Assembly (NCBI GenBank): GCA_030272585.1
Contig: BSYQ01000004.1
Location: forward strand, 4,402,001 to 4,466,000
Source of the DNA: Bryopsis sp. KO-2023
Lineage: Eukaryota > Chlorophyta > Ulvophyceae > Bryopsidales > Bryopsidaceae
Reading direction: 5' to 3'
Length of the DNA: 64,000 bases
Shown: positions 45,855 through 58,643 of the stretch, one piece after another
How positions within the stretch are numbered: the stretch's first letter is position 1
Layout: every line of letters begins with the position of its first letter
Notes under the pieces: model-generated
Told to the model about the DNA's origin: nothing
Databases searched by the model: none
What the model saw: the letters and a program-made list of their open reading frames with translations, nothing else
Program-made: the position numbers and the translations under genes

Positions 45855-48800
45855 TCACATTCTCCCCATGGAAAAAGCTTGCAAATTCTCTTTTTCGTCG
45901 TCCGGCATTTTTTGCAGAGCATCGGCCATGATTTCCTTCGGCACAACACCCTCCAGGTGCCTCAGCAGATTGACCATTTTCGATCCGGCTTCCTTGGAAA
46001 TCAGCTTGTCCCCTTTCGCCAGCACCGCCATCATGACTTTGGCGAGGTGCGTAGCGTTTTGGTTTCCTTCGCCCAAAATTTCGACATCCATCTTTTCCAC
46101 CAATCGAATGAGTTGCTCGTGTGCAGCCATGGCTTCCACCTGTGGATAAAATTCCCAGTAAAGGGAAAAAAAAAGTCAGTAAAATTTTCATCACCTGACT
46201 TTTAAAATTTTACTTCGGTGGGGAAAAAAGAGGTCAGGTCAAACATTTTCAGTGAGGGGAAAAAAGAGGTCCACTCGAAATTTGCTTTCCTTCCTGCTCG
46301 AGGAATTGGAGAACAATTCCCAACCACGTTATTTGATCAGCTTAACATTTAAACAACTCCACCATTTTCTATGGTGGCGTTAACTGACTGTTCTGAACGA
46401 GCCCATCAAGATGCTGCAACCCAGCTTTTTCAATTCTTATTCATTTTTGAACAAAAAAATATTCCATCAAAATCATTTCCAAACACAAAATTTCTAGCAA
46501 TTTCACCTTGTCATTTTGCAGGGGCAAGAACTGCAGCCACTTGGACACCAGCGCTTTGACATCCATGAGATCCCCATGGGCCTCGAAAACTTTTCCCAGG
46601 GCAGACACAGCGTTATCGGTGGCAGACAGAAAATCTTCCTCCCGGGCATCGTCGCTGTTCATTGCATTCATGAGATGGGCGACCGCTTGCTGCGCATAAG
46701 GCTTGAAACCTTGGCTGACCTACAGACGGAAAGAAAAATAAGCCAGTTCACACCCGACCTCCAACCTGGGAGAATCGTTGTTACTAATCAAACTGACGAC
46801 ATTACGTGTTCCACTGCCAGAGTTTCTGCAGCGAGCCCTCACCCCCCCAGCTGATTTCACTCTCAATGTAAAATCAACCCCCCACAGCAGTCAAAAAACC
46901 ACCCACCACAGCATCAACTTTCTTCTTCCACCCCCACCCCCCCCACTCTTTCCACTTTATTGACCAACTTACCTTTTGCGCCACGACTCCAACGCCGAAA
47001 CACGAACAATGTCTTAATCCTGAGTGGCCGCTCTTCGATCCTTCTAAGAACCCGGTCATGATCACGTCCAGAAATTTCGCAGCCCCTGGGGGGACGTACT
47101 CTACGATGTCTGTCATCATTATAACCACCATTTGGGCGACTCCGGGGGATGTGCTGGAGTGCATCATGGGTGCCAGCTTCGGGACAACCGCATCGATGAA
47201 AGGCATGCACTTTTCGCCATACGATTTCAAAAACGTCGACAAGAAATCCTCAAGCTGAAGAGCGTGGTCAGTCAGGGAAAGGAAAAAAAAATTGTCAGCA
47301 AATCATCAGCAAATTGTTCACGCACCCTTCAGGATTTCAAACAGCTACAAACCCCCTTTTCTGTTTCTCCAGGAGGAAATTGCCCATATGAAACTTCAGT
47401 GTGCGTGATTTATTTTTTATTTTGATATAAATATATTAAAAAAAAATTCCATAAAAAACCCCACTATTTCGTTGCTCAACAGAAACACAGACAGAGAACA
47501 CCCCCTTCTGTAGCAAATCGTAGCGGGGCAAAGATTCACCTTATCGTAGAGGTCCTGCTCCAGCTGCAACTCTTCCTCCATGTCTTCCTCTTCTTCTGGG
47601 GTCAACTCACCTTCAGCTGCCATTTCCTCTCGATCTTTTCGACGCGCTAAAAAGTGCTCCAGGGCAGCGTTCACTTTCGTGCATGCCTGGTTGACCTGAC
47701 AAGCGACGGCATCACCAAAACCAATTCAGCATCGAAAACTACTAATTTCCTCCCCCTGGTGGATTGCTGACAGGGACTTCAGTAATGATTTTACCCCCCC
47801 CCCCCCCGCCTCCCCCCCCCAAAAAAAAACAAACAAAAAACACCAAAACAGAAACCAACAGAAACGAAGGTGAAAAAAATGTAAACACCCCCGTTTATTT
47901 GCACTATTTCATATATGTTCCCCACCCTTCTTTCCCAAGATGCTTAAAAACTAAATTCCTATCGCTGCTTGACAAAACTGCTCCTTGAAAAAAAACTACG
48001 ATTGATTTTTTTGGTCACCTCCACCACTGGCCGATATCACGAACACCCTGAATTTCCTGCCCCCCCCCCCCCAAAAAAAAAAACAACAACAAAAAAGAAC
48101 CCAACAAAAAAACATCCCAGAAAAAAACCTCACCATTTCATCGCTCAACAGATCTCCGACGGTGAACAGACTCTGTGCCAAGGCTCCAATGACGACCGGG
48201 ATCGTGCTGACACACACGGCATGGTCGAATTGGGTGAGTTGCTCCAGCAGCAAATTCCACTCGATTTTCAGCAGCGTGTTCAGAAAGTCTGACTGCGCTC
48301 CTTCCGGGTTCATCCTGGAGGCCTCGTATGCACATTTCAGAAGCACCGGTTGGACTGAAATCGCCAGCTCTCGGACCTGAAACCATGGGGGGAAATCTCC
48401 AACTTTATTTGCATATGAACCCTCATGGATTGTTTCATTTTTTTTTTTATTGAAATTATTCTACACGAGCCCGAAAGGCCAAGTGCAGCCCGCTCTTTGC
48501 AGAAATGTGTTTTTGGCTGGATTTTTATTTTTTATTTAATTTGCATTTTTTCTTTCGTACTAAAATGAATGTCAAAACTGGGTTGGGGGCTGAGGCATGA
48601 TTGCAACATGTATATACATATATAAAATATTTTATTACAATAATTATAATATATATGTGTGTGTGTTACTCACCTCCTTGGTCAACGGACTGCCCAAGAG
48701 ATGGGCAGCGGATTCAACCAGAGTGGAAATGTGTTGAAGGGGAAGATGACCTTCCAGATATTCCCCAAAGCACTGCACTGTACGAAGGGCGTCTCCTTTT

Positions 48801-51800
48801 TGTTTCAAAGCATCCACATCCACCGACAGAATTTTGCCAGCTATCTCGATCGTTTCGCAGCTCATTTCCATCGATTCGTCCCAATCGGCCGCATCGCATA
48901 TCTGTCGGTTGCAGGAGAATGATGGGCAAAAAAACAAGCGGTGTCAGTTGAAAATCGTCTTTTCATTGGGTTTCCTTGTAAATCTTAGACTTTTTTTTTC
49001 ATTATGTGAGGTGTAAAACTAGGTTTTTCAATTCGCATAGTGGCTTGAACACTGCATGTGATACCAAGAGGAAATACATTTCATGGTAAGCGGGTGGATG
49101 GATTGTTCGCATGTTGAAAAAGGATGATTGATTTATGGTTCTCTTATGGTCAGAGTTTGGCACAAAAAAAATGGACAACCCCCCCCCCCCCCAACGGCCT
49201 CCCATCTTCCAAACTGACCTCGACTTGAAGCTGTGATTGGAGCACCGCCACGAGGGGTGGAATGAATTGCCCAACATGATCTTTGAACAATTCTCGGAGT
49301 CCCCTGCACACGGCTTCGGCGGCTCCAAACAGGAAGCTGAGGACTTGTTTTTTTTCCTCGTCCTCCTCAGGCATTTTGAGTGCAATCTTTAAGACCTCCT
49401 CGATGTAAGCCACCACTTGCTTGCAGTCCTCGGAAAAAATCGTGCGGCCAGATGCCACACCGATCTGACAGGTGCACATAAAATTGAATCAGTTTTTCAG
49501 GGTCAGTGGATAAAAAGTCCCCCCAAAAAAAGAAGGGGGGGAGGGGGGGGGAAATCCAAAAAATACCACTTTAACCCGGAAAGAACAGATAGCTGAGAAA
49601 AAACAAGCTGGGGAATTAAAAATAAACTAAACAAACATATCTGTAAAGAGAAACTTTTATTTATAGGTGTTTTTTTTTTTTTGGCCGGTGGGCACAGGGA
49701 ATTCGTGCTTCTGTGAGTGCTGAGAAAAATTGAGGGGAAAAAAAGATTCTCCAGTCCACCCTGTTTTTCTTTTTTAACTGAGATAAGAAAAGATGATAAT
49801 TGTCACATCTATTACTTTTTTTTATTTTTTTGGTCATCTACCTTTCCCATGGTGTCCAAAATTTTCGCCACCGGGAGCGTGCTGTTCGGCATGCGGACTC
49901 GAGTGGACATCATGCCATGGAGGACTTTCATGGTGGCTTCATAATAGAGCTGGAAGGAGCCAGGGGGGCAGGAAACCGAAACCTCCGTCAGACAGGACAG
50001 AGCCACATCTTGGGTTCCCATCGAACCGTCTTGAACCGCTTCCAGAATTGTGCTGTTGAGGAATTGAAAAAAACAAAACAAAACAAAAACAAAGGATTCA
50101 AATACTTGCTGGTTTCTTCTGGTTTTTCAACAATCCATCTGATCACATGACAGACTCTATCAAGGGTTTCATAATGTGCTTGATCAGTTCACTTAATCAG
50201 TCGAATACGTTTTGAAGCTATTTTTTCAGATGTTTACGGCAACCAAATATTATAAATTATTAATTAACCAATCAATTAGAAAAGAAAAAAAATTCAAGTT
50301 CAATTTCCAAGTTGAAAAAACACTTCCTATTCATCCCAACTCATTTCCATTTTTTTTACATCTCTCCATTTACTTTTTTTTCAATTCCCTCCTTTTACCT
50401 AACAACAGCATCCAGCCCTGCCCCATACAGCTCCAGCTCCGCTTGGCTGCAGATATTGATCAGGGCATTGAAGGTGTGCTGTCGAACCCTGTCGTGTGTC
50501 TTGTCTTTCGCCAAATGCACCAAGGCTTCGACCACTTTGAACAGCTCCCCCTCCACTTCGCTGTCCTCCTCCACCGTTTCGATCTCTTGAGTCAAAAGCC
50601 CGATAGACTGACATGAAGCCCATCGCACCCTTGGGTTCACATCGTTCAGCCCCCTCAAGCAGAAGCTCAGCATAGATGTGAATTCGGCATCCAGGGCCTG
50701 ACATAGCAGCACAACACTCATATTATCTTTAAAAAAAAAGAAAAGAGGAACCAACGAAGCCCTTTGGGAATAAAAAAGAAAGAAAAATCGTTGAAAGAGA
50801 AAAAAAAAGCAGTACTAGTTTCTTTATCCCCTCACCCATCAGTAAAAAGGTGATGGGGGGGACATGTGGTTTCAAAGAAAATAGCAATGAGGACCACCGC
50901 CACAATAAATAAATGGATGTATCCAAAAAGGAGCTGGACCCCTCAGCATAACCGTTAGTTCCTCACGATGCCAGTCTTACCCCCCCCCCAAAAAAAACAC
51001 ACACACACACTCTCCGGTTTCAGTTTTTATTTCACCACACTCGGATCGATTGTATTTTTCGCTTCTCTTTTTTTTTCCATCTGGTTACCTCCTTGCAGCC
51101 TTCTGCGATTTGTCCGATGAGAATAATGCCTGCATGTCTTTTCTTCCAGTTCAGGTCCATCGCCCAAGCGGGCAAGAGCTGCACCAGAATGGGAAACAAC
51201 ACAGCTCCCCCCATGGCATGTGCCACACGGTCCACCCCAGTCTGACCGATGGTGAAAAATTCACTGAAAGACTCTTCATCATCATAGTTTCCATTGTTAC
51301 CGACATACCAGTCTTCTTCATTCTGGGGAAAAAATTAGAAAGATGCTTTTTTTTAGACCCTAAGTTTGTTTTTTTAACGCCCATCAGTGCAACCTGATTT
51401 TCTGCAGATTTTTAATTTAAAGTTGATACAAAACTATTTATGAAACAGGGACCTTGATGAAACGATGGCACAAAAGAGGGTCAATTCTTGAATTTAACTT
51501 TTGGCAGGGGGGGGGAGGGGGGGGTCGAGCATTATGCCAAGTTGCAACCCCAACCTCGATATCCAGCATGAAGTCCATCAGAACTTTGATGAGCTCCGGA
51601 ACGAGGGATTCCACCACTTGCGGAATTTTTTCTTCCAGGTGGGTGCTGGTCTCTATGACTACTATCAGCAGCTCCACGGCCATGTTGCGGACCCCCATGG
51701 GCATGCTGCTCGATCTGGAGTGCTGCAGCATTTCCGCCACGATGTTCGGCAGATGGTCTTGGAAAAAGCCAGGGTATTCCTCGACCAACTGCACACCCAA

Positions 51801-54075
51801 GAAACCTGATTTTTTTGTTATCGATGTCTTAACCAAATTGCCGCTCCAATTTTTTTTTAAGATTTTGTTTCCCCGCACCCTCTTAGTGCACGACTCCATT
51901 TTTTTTTTATATACCTCTAAATCTTTTTCTTTTTTCTTTGATCTCTTGTTTTCCTTTCCCTTTCCACATTCGTTTCTTTCGACTTTTCGTGGTGATTTTT
52001 TAATTTCGGAATTAACAAAGAGAAGTCAGGATGGCAGTTTGGATTTCTGGAAGTCTGACACAGGGAAAGGGTCCGGTCTGACGCACCTCTATGACAGTCG
52101 AGTAAGCTTGTACAGCCCCTTTTTCCCCAGCTTGCTTTGGAATGTTGTTGAGGGCACCGATTATCATGGGAACGAGGGATTTGAATTTTGCCAGATCAGC
52201 TTCATCATCCATCAGCTGTATAAAAAAAACAGTCCCAACTGATTTCCAGTGTGTGTGTGTGTGGGGGGGGGGGGGGGTTGTTGAATCCAACACTTATTTT
52301 CTCGTTGTTGACCCAGGAATGCCCCTCTGTGCCAAGTCCTTCCTACCGCCCCCTCTCCCGAAAAAAAGGAAATTTAAAAAAAAATAGACAAGACAAGACA
52401 AGAAAACACACGGAAAGTCCCACCCCCCCAAAAAACAAAAAAATTAAACGAAATTTGCGTATGTTGGTATCAAGCCGAAAGGTCACGATTCTTGGCCGGG
52501 CTCCAAGAAGCGACCCGAAAACATCATTCAGAAAAATATTCAATTTCTTTTTCTTGTTTTTTTTTTTTTTCTCTCCCCCCACCACAATAAATGCTTTCGA
52601 TGCTTTGAGGCCAGCCAGGCGGACCGGGGCAGAGGCGCTCCCCAGGCACCCGAGGAACAGCCGCCCGAAATTTTCCAGCTCCGATTTTACGGCCTCCATG
52701 ATGACGGGGGCGATTTCCGAAAGGATCAGCAAAGAGGTTTCTGTCAATTTTTCCTCCCCACTCTGGATGCTTTGCGTGACGAAAGGCAGGACCTCCGGCC
52801 AATCATCCACGCCCAACACTTTGGAAACCAGCTCAGAAACGAAAGTGCCGATCTGGGGTTGGAAAAAAAAAGAGGAGGTTGGGGATTGAAAAAAAAAATC
52901 GAAACAGAGGGGGCTCATCAGCTATGATGAGATATTGAAAGTGCAGTCAGTGAAAAAATAATAAAAATATATATATATAAAAATATATAATAAATTAAAG
53001 AAATACATATGTATAAAAAAGGAAAGAGAGGAAAAAGGAAAAGATGTGTGCGATGTGGATGGGCTGCATTAAAAAAAAAAAGGAAAAAGAAAATGGAAAG
53101 TGACAGTGAAACAAGAAGCAGGAGGTATATTTTGTTTGGACAGTTATATTTTGCTGTTGGCCTTCATGCAGTGAATTTCGAAATCCAAATCCAGAAATCC
53201 AGAAGAGAGGTGGTGCCCATTTCGTTCCCAGAATTCTTGTACGATCGAGCAAGCTTTTTTTTTTTTTTTTCCGCAAAAACGAAAATCGAAACGCAGAACG
53301 AAAGCCGAAGAAAACCCAACCGAAGAAGACTGGAGGTCCGTTACCGTGGTTCGGACGCTCCGCTCCGGTTCCTCTTTCAATGCGACCAAGAGCTGCGACT
53401 TCAATGCGGCCTGACACACGCGCGACACACAGCTGTTCAAATCAAACGCTTGAGTTTCTGTTTTCCTTCCTTCTTTCACTCCTCGCTCCTTTCCGACATC
53501 AACGGAAAAAAAAACAAAACATCCCGGAAGCGGATCTCGTCTCACCTGGCAACTTTCGTCGAGGTTCGCCCACATCGGAGGATTCCCCGTCGGGACTACC
53601 TGCAAAAGCACCGCAAATCCTTTGTGAAGCATTCGGCGAAATAACCGTCAAAAAGAATCCCAGTCCCAAAGTTCCTAACACAGCCGATCAAAAAACTTCC
53701 TTTGCTGCACCCCTGAACGACGCAGCCTTTGCTTTCCTACCCCGCCCGTGAAGTTTCACCCCAATTATCCCTGAACCATCGATAACATCATTCATCTCTG
53801 TGAAATCCTCAATCCTGTTCTTTTTTTCCACTCCAGGATACCTTTCTCAGAATGGTCGCAGCGACAGTTCTGTTTTCGGCTTGAGGTCCCTTCGCCAAAA
53901 CCTCAAGGAACTTCCCCACGAAAGCATCCGGGTGATGCCGACCGAACGCATCCAGCAGCTTCTCTGCTTCGCCGCGCTTGGCACCGTCGACGCTGCCTAA
54001 TTGGGATATGAAACCAGAGTACTGCGTGACATCCGCAGCCGAGAGCTCCTTCAGTTGCTGCTGGAGATCAGCCAT
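45855..54075 (-). CDS. IPO5: Importin-5 / importin beta-3 nuclear import receptor (16 exons)
   Basis: HEAT-repeat karyopherin that carries ribosomal proteins and other cargo through the nuclear pore under Ran control. Exons in order: 54075-53842, 53599-53546, 53410-53345, 52852-52583, 52215-52087, 51788-51555, 51322-51089, 50697-50399, 50052-49842, 49464-49219, 48901-48674, 48376-48134, 47695-47540, 47254-46973, 46719-46507, 46139-45855. They total 3,384 nt, i.e. 1,127 residues, the usual size. Helical repeats run throughout. Family landmarks include LLDAFGRHHPDAF near the N-terminus, HPRVRW-like NPRVRWASCQSIG, a long acidic loop (EGELTPEEEEDMEEE) in the 13th exon, and DNAVSALGKVFEAHGD near the end. 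Two alternative acceptors for exon 3 exist; 53411-53413 keeps the HEAT pattern. The start ATG lies 745 bp from the divergent helicase-like gene. Confidence 0.94.
48470..48530. repeat. Short dispersed repeat in an importin intron
   Basis: Its reverse complement carries acacatttctgcaaagagcgggctgcacttggcc, a series like that at 33265-33311 (acacatttcc, gggctgcact, ggcctt) and 3880-3905. It is probably the same small dispersed family, diverged. Confidence 0.4.
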
Positions 54076-54819
54076 TTCCTGCAGCCTTTTTTTTCCGTTC
54101 GAGGGAGAAAGCGTTCGTTCGATCTGCGGAAGCAGATTCCTCTCAACGAGCAGCACGCGGGACGAATCTCTGTTGGGGAGAAGAGAATTGTGGGCGAAAA
54201 GATTTTCCGTTCGTGCAGGAGTATACTGCGTTGGGGGCGAGCGTCTCGACGCGCGTTGGCTTTGCCTGCGTTTTCCTAGGGTTCATTTCGACGCTAAAAA
54301 CTGCGCAGGACGCCAGAAACGCATCAACATCCGCGTCAGCCCCTCGTTTCGTTTTCTTTTCGTAATTTCGTACTGTCGTCCGAATGCCCCAAAGGGAACA
54401 AACGGAGCAGGAAAAAAAAATGAGTTTTCGTTGTCGAGTTTGGGTGTGCACAGAAAGTACAATCGCTGATGTCGAGCCTGTCCTGTCCCGAATGGGAACG
54501 TCACTGGAAAATCCAACACTCAAATCCACCTGCCCAAGAAATGCACTACACAGCGACAGACCCCCACGTGTTTTTTTGTTCCACCACCCCCTTTTCCCGT
54601 TGGCTTTGCGCAGCAATCGGGCAAGCGCTCCGGTGCGGTCGGGTTTTGGAAAAAAAAAGAGAGAGCGAGAGCCGTCGTCTTCTTGGGTTTCGATTTGCGC
54701 GGATCGCGCGGCGGGGAGAGCGGACGGCGACTGCCGAAAAAAAAATTTGTACAGAAATTACGTCATAGTGGGGCTCTGGTAGCGACCGGATTTGTGGAGT
54801 CCGATTTTTCGTTATCGAA
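54076..54819. promoter_or_regulatory. Divergent promoter region of IPO5 and the helicase-C gene
   Basis: The start codons of two divergently oriented genes are 745 bp apart, with no exon supported in between. The stretch is GC-richer than the introns around it. I cannot identify a TATA box or named element. Shared regulation is inferred from arrangement alone. Confidence 0.5.
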
Positions 54820-56416
54820 ATGAAGACGGAGCCGAGCTTGAAGCAATATTACGTCGCGGTTGGAACGGCGGACGCGAAGTTGGTCAGTTGACGCGGCGTT
54901 TCTCTTTTTGTTTTCTCGTGAACTTGTACCAGATCCGATTAACGGACGTCAGCGCTCCCTGATCTCGAAGTTCGACGTCCGGGGGGATATCTGGGGGTGT
55001 GGGAACCGCGAGCTGGAAGATTTTCCGATAAGAGATCTTCATATTGATGAGTGCTGTAGAGGGCGCGACGAGTTTGCGTCGTGAAAAGCTGATTTTTGTG
55101 ATGGTTTCGAACAGGCAACTTTATTGGACCTGTTGCAAGCTCTGCACGCGAACAAGAAGTTGGCTTTGGCGGTGTGCTGTTCGTCCAGAGACTCCCTCGA
55201 CAATGTGATCGCAGGATTGGCCGCCGTTCGCCGCTTTCGGGTTTTCCCAGTGGTAGGGCACCTGTCAGGGATCGAAACATCCCCGCAAGTTTTTTGACTT
55301 GGTTTGCCTGTTGGGCTGCAAAGCCATCCCCTCACTGTGTTATTGGTGGCTTACAATTTTTTTGGTGGGAAAAAGTCAGGGGAATCCAATGGATAGCACA
55401 ATACCTTGCTTGTGCCTTTTTTTTGTCTGGAAGTTCTCCAGCTCATAGTAGCAACATGCTCATGATTTATTTAAATAAATAATTAATTAATTATTATTTT
55501 TTGGGGGGGGGGTGCAGTTTTCTGACATGTCTGAGGCCGAGAGGAACACGGTGTTGGAAAGCTTCCAGGCCACACGTGCTGCAGAAACTGAACCGAATAA
55601 TAGTGCTCCAGATGACCCCGAGCTGGACGAACAGACTGGACACGATGCCAGACAGACCAGGGACAATTCATTGGTAATAATCACAATTAAAAAAACATCA
55701 TCAGGCTAGTTTGCCCACTGCAAATTAAACATTCATTCATTATTTTCATTCACAAGCCAAGGCCGATTGACGTGAATTGCTGTGTTAAAAAATGTGTGTG
55801 TGTTTTTTTGCACGCAGGCATGTGTGCTGGTTGCGACCGATGTCGTACTGAAAGCTATGAAATTGTCACTGGGTCTGGAGCTCATTGTGCATTATGATCT
55901 TCCGCCGAAGAAGGTGAATATAGCTCCCAGTTGATCTGCATGCGCTATTTCAAAAAGTCGAAATCAGAATGAAAAAGGTTTTGGCTTCTGTCGTCTGTGG
56001 ATGGCAAGTATTTGAAAAAAAAACAACGCCCATACACAGTGTTTGATTTTTGTTTTTTTTTATCTGTTTTTGGTCGAAATTTTTCGGAATTTTATTTGTT
56101 TATTGATGGTTGTATTTGTGGGTTACATCAAGGCTGAAAGCCTGTTGCACTTGAGAAGGTATTTTTTTTGGTGTTTTTTTTCTTCCTTTTTTCCCTTGAA
56201 TAATCCGAGTGAATTGGGTTTGCTCAGGATGTGTATATAAGTCGAGTGAGCACGCTTTTTGGAAGCGGCCGAGAACGCAGGGGGGGACTTCACGTGTCCA
56301 TCAATTTCATAGTGGCTGGACAGCTGGAGCAATTTCGAAATTTGGAAGGGTTCAGCAGCCACCCGATCGAAGTCATGCCAATTCACATTTCGGATGTGTT
56401 CGGCGATCCCTCCTGA
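54820..56416 (+). CDS. Stand-alone degenerate helicase C domain (eIF4A-like), 5 exons
   Basis: Exons 54820-54882, 55115-55252, 55518-55673, 55818-55913 and 56228-56416 join to 642 nt (213 residues plus stop). The sequence follows the second RecA-like domain of eIF4A-type DEAD-box helicases from start to end: KQYYVAVGTADAKL (start of the domain), FSDMSEAERNTVLESF (MxxxER..ixexF), VLVATDVV (residues 122-129; the motif V position), VHYDLPPKKDVYISRV (the motif VI approach) and MPIHISDVF at the end. Key residues are lost: the ARGxD of motif V is absent, and the HRxGRxxR of motif VI reads SRVSTLFGSGR (residues 156-166). There is no N-terminal ATPase domain. It therefore cannot hydrolyse ATP alone and may act as a partner or RNA-binding pseudo-domain. 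An unusual acidic insert of about 25 residues sits in exon 3. Confidence 0.8.
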
Positions 56417-57603
56417 ATAAACCGAGCTGAAAAAAAATACATATATTTGGGCTGTTTTTTTTGTCTTCTTTCCGTCTTGCCCAAATCGAAAGGAAGAAAA
56501 AAAAAGAAAAAAAAAAGAGAGAATGTTGTATGTTGTTTTGGTTGGTGGTTGGATTGCTGTTTGTGGGTGGAAAAAAAAAGATAAAAAAAAGGTAAATAGG
56601 GAATGTGGTGTGGTGCGGTGAATATATTTTGGGTTATATTTGATATAGAGATCTATATGTATATTGCCTAAACAATCAAGTTCAAATGCTTTTGGGGGCT
56701 GCTTTTTTTTCTATTTTTATTGTTTTTGAAAACTATTATGAAGGGGAGTTTTTGATGTTTTTTTTTGCTTTTTTTTCTTTCTCTTTTTTTTGCTTTTTAT
56801 GTTTATGCCTGGTTTTTTTTTTGGTTCTTTTTTTTTTATTTCATTTTGTTTCCGTTGGGAACAGGGGGGGGGGGGGCTTTTTTTCTATATCAGAAATATA
56901 TCTGGGAAGAAGGCATGAGAAAAAAACAAAACTGAGCAAGCTTAAGATAAATATATACATATATATGCAAGATCGAAGAATTTTGTTCGGCCAAATTTCT
57001 TAGGGTAACGTTGTGGTGGGGAGTTGAAGAGAAAAAAAAAATCGTTTTTTTTCATAAAATCACGTGGTTTTTTTTTCAACAAGAATGGAAAAATGAATTG
57101 GGTGATGATTTGGAAGAGAGGGGGGGGGTGGGGCAGGGGAATTTGAAACATGGTTTCCTTCTGTGTTTTTTTTTTTGGTTTTGATTTTGTAATATGTCTT
57201 CTGAGGTGTTCGTTCAGCCTGGAAGAGACAGAAAAAAGGAAAAGCTTGATGAGAAAGAAACCCTACTGCCAGGAATGCAATGTATAATTTTTGGTGGTTT
57301 TCTTGTAAAGTGCTTTGTTTTTTTTTCGTACATTGTGCTTCGGACATTCTCGATGGATAACCTATTAATTTTACTTTTTCGCCAATCAAACTGGAAAGCA
57401 ATTCAACCGACGTAGAAAATTTAAAAGAAAACACTACCACACAACAGACTCAGGTGCTCATTGATGCTTCAGTAATTCTTATTGATTGTTGAAAGCCTCG
57501 AGAGAAGGTTTCAGGGTTAAGTGGAGCTCGCTTACTTGCAGCAACCCTTGACCATCCATCATTCTGGATGCATCATCTCAATGGGTTTTTCCCCTTGTTG
57601 CAG
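56417..57603. other. Intergenic region, mostly T/A-rich
   Basis: Long T-runs and short A-runs dominate, probably starting with the 3' UTR of the helicase-C gene. A frame starting at 57194 has a plausible start but no matching splice phase to the exons that follow. Confidence 0.4.
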
Positions 57604-57945
57604 TGGCAGGTCCTCCAGTCGAAGTCCCGGCTGAAACCAAGCAGATGTGTGGAGTTTCAGCGAAAACTCCAGCGGATATTTCCGTGGCGCCTCAATCAGG
57701 TCAGGATGTGAACTTCGGGAGCCACCCTTATTTCATGTTTTATTTTTTGACAGAAGCTAAGGAAGGAAGCAATGTCATTGGGATGTCATGGTGGAGCCAT
57801 CGACTCGATGGCATCGAGTGAGGGAAATGTGGAGAAGGCCTTGCGCGTGCTCTGGGAATATTTTGACAAGCTTTCTGAGGAGGGATTGGAGGGTTTTGAT
57901 ATCACTAGGGTTTTTTGGGCAGCGGAGAATCAGAGGCTTGTGTGA
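57604..57945 (+). CDS. Tentative two-exon 3' part of an unidentified gene
   Basis: Two candidate exons, 57604-57699 and 57754-57945, are joined in frame by a 54-nt GT-AG intron. Together they encode 95 residues ending in TGA. The first is preceded by a good acceptor (cccttgttgcag). The second reads as an amphipathic helical segment (EKALRVLWEYFDKLSEEGLE). No upstream coding exon in the right phase was found, and I do not recognise the product. It may be a gene fragment next to repeat block B. Confidence 0.3.
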
Positions 57946-58038
57946 ATTGTGACGATCAAGAAATAGTGGATTAGAATTTCCTCCCCTATTTTTTTTACAT
58001 CAGTGGGGAAATTTGACACAGGAAAAAATCCAGTGTGA

Positions 58039-58567
58039 GGGATTGAAACTTTGAGTGTCCAAAAAAGGGGAAGAAATGAAGGGGGGGTTTTGGATGTTTG
58101 GGCAGATTTCTGTAGTGGTGGAAGCTTGTGGGCAATAGCAGGCCCTCAGACTTTCCCCCAATTTGTAACTGTTGTTTGTTTTGTGTCAGCTCATTCATGT
58201 AAAAGACTATTTCTTATGGTTGATTCAGTCCATGGGTATTGGGATGCTGAGTGCGCCTCCCAGCAGATATGATGGCTTCCCAACCTGTTGCTGGGAATGG
58301 AGGCCCTCCATTCTACCGGGTAGAATAGCACTTCATCCGCATGGGTTTAATTGAAAGTGGTTCCATATCCAACCAAAACAGTTGCACTATCCACCCTGCC
58401 ATTCATTCAACCAGTTGGGCTTTCAGCATGGCTGAAAACAATCACAGACCCAACTTCTGCAAACCCCTCCACAAGGTTAAATTGGTGTTGCCAGAATCGG
58501 TTCCCTCCAGTCAGACATAACGGAAACAATTCTCGTAATTCTGGCGGACCGACGTTGACGGCGCCCT
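58039..58567. repeat. Repeat block B, right copy (inverted)
   Basis: Reverse-complement counterpart of 34157-34655, with sharp ends at the same two motifs. In this copy the block leads directly into a TATA-like box and a gag-like gene, as a 5' terminal region would. Confidence 0.75.
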
Positions 58568-58589
58568 GTGGTGACAGTTACAGAGACAG

Positions 58590-58643
58590 TATAAATGCCG
58601 TGCGCACGGATAATACAAGGATAATAGCGCTATTATCCTTGTA
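58590..58643 (+). promoter_or_regulatory. TATA-like box followed by a perfect 30-bp palindrome
   Basis: TATAAAT is at 58590-58596. A perfect 30-bp palindrome (arms of 15, centre AGCGCT) spans 58614-58643. The spacing puts the palindrome around the expected transcription start of the gag-like gene downstream. This may be the core promoter and leader of the element. No direct evidence of transcription is available. Confidence 0.5.

Noticed and set aside
56130..56160. Candidate extra exon in the helicase-C gene (GCTGAAAGC...AGAAG)
   Set aside because: Its inclusion shifts the next exon into a stop. Direct joining of 55913 to 56228 keeps the eIF4A alignment without gap.
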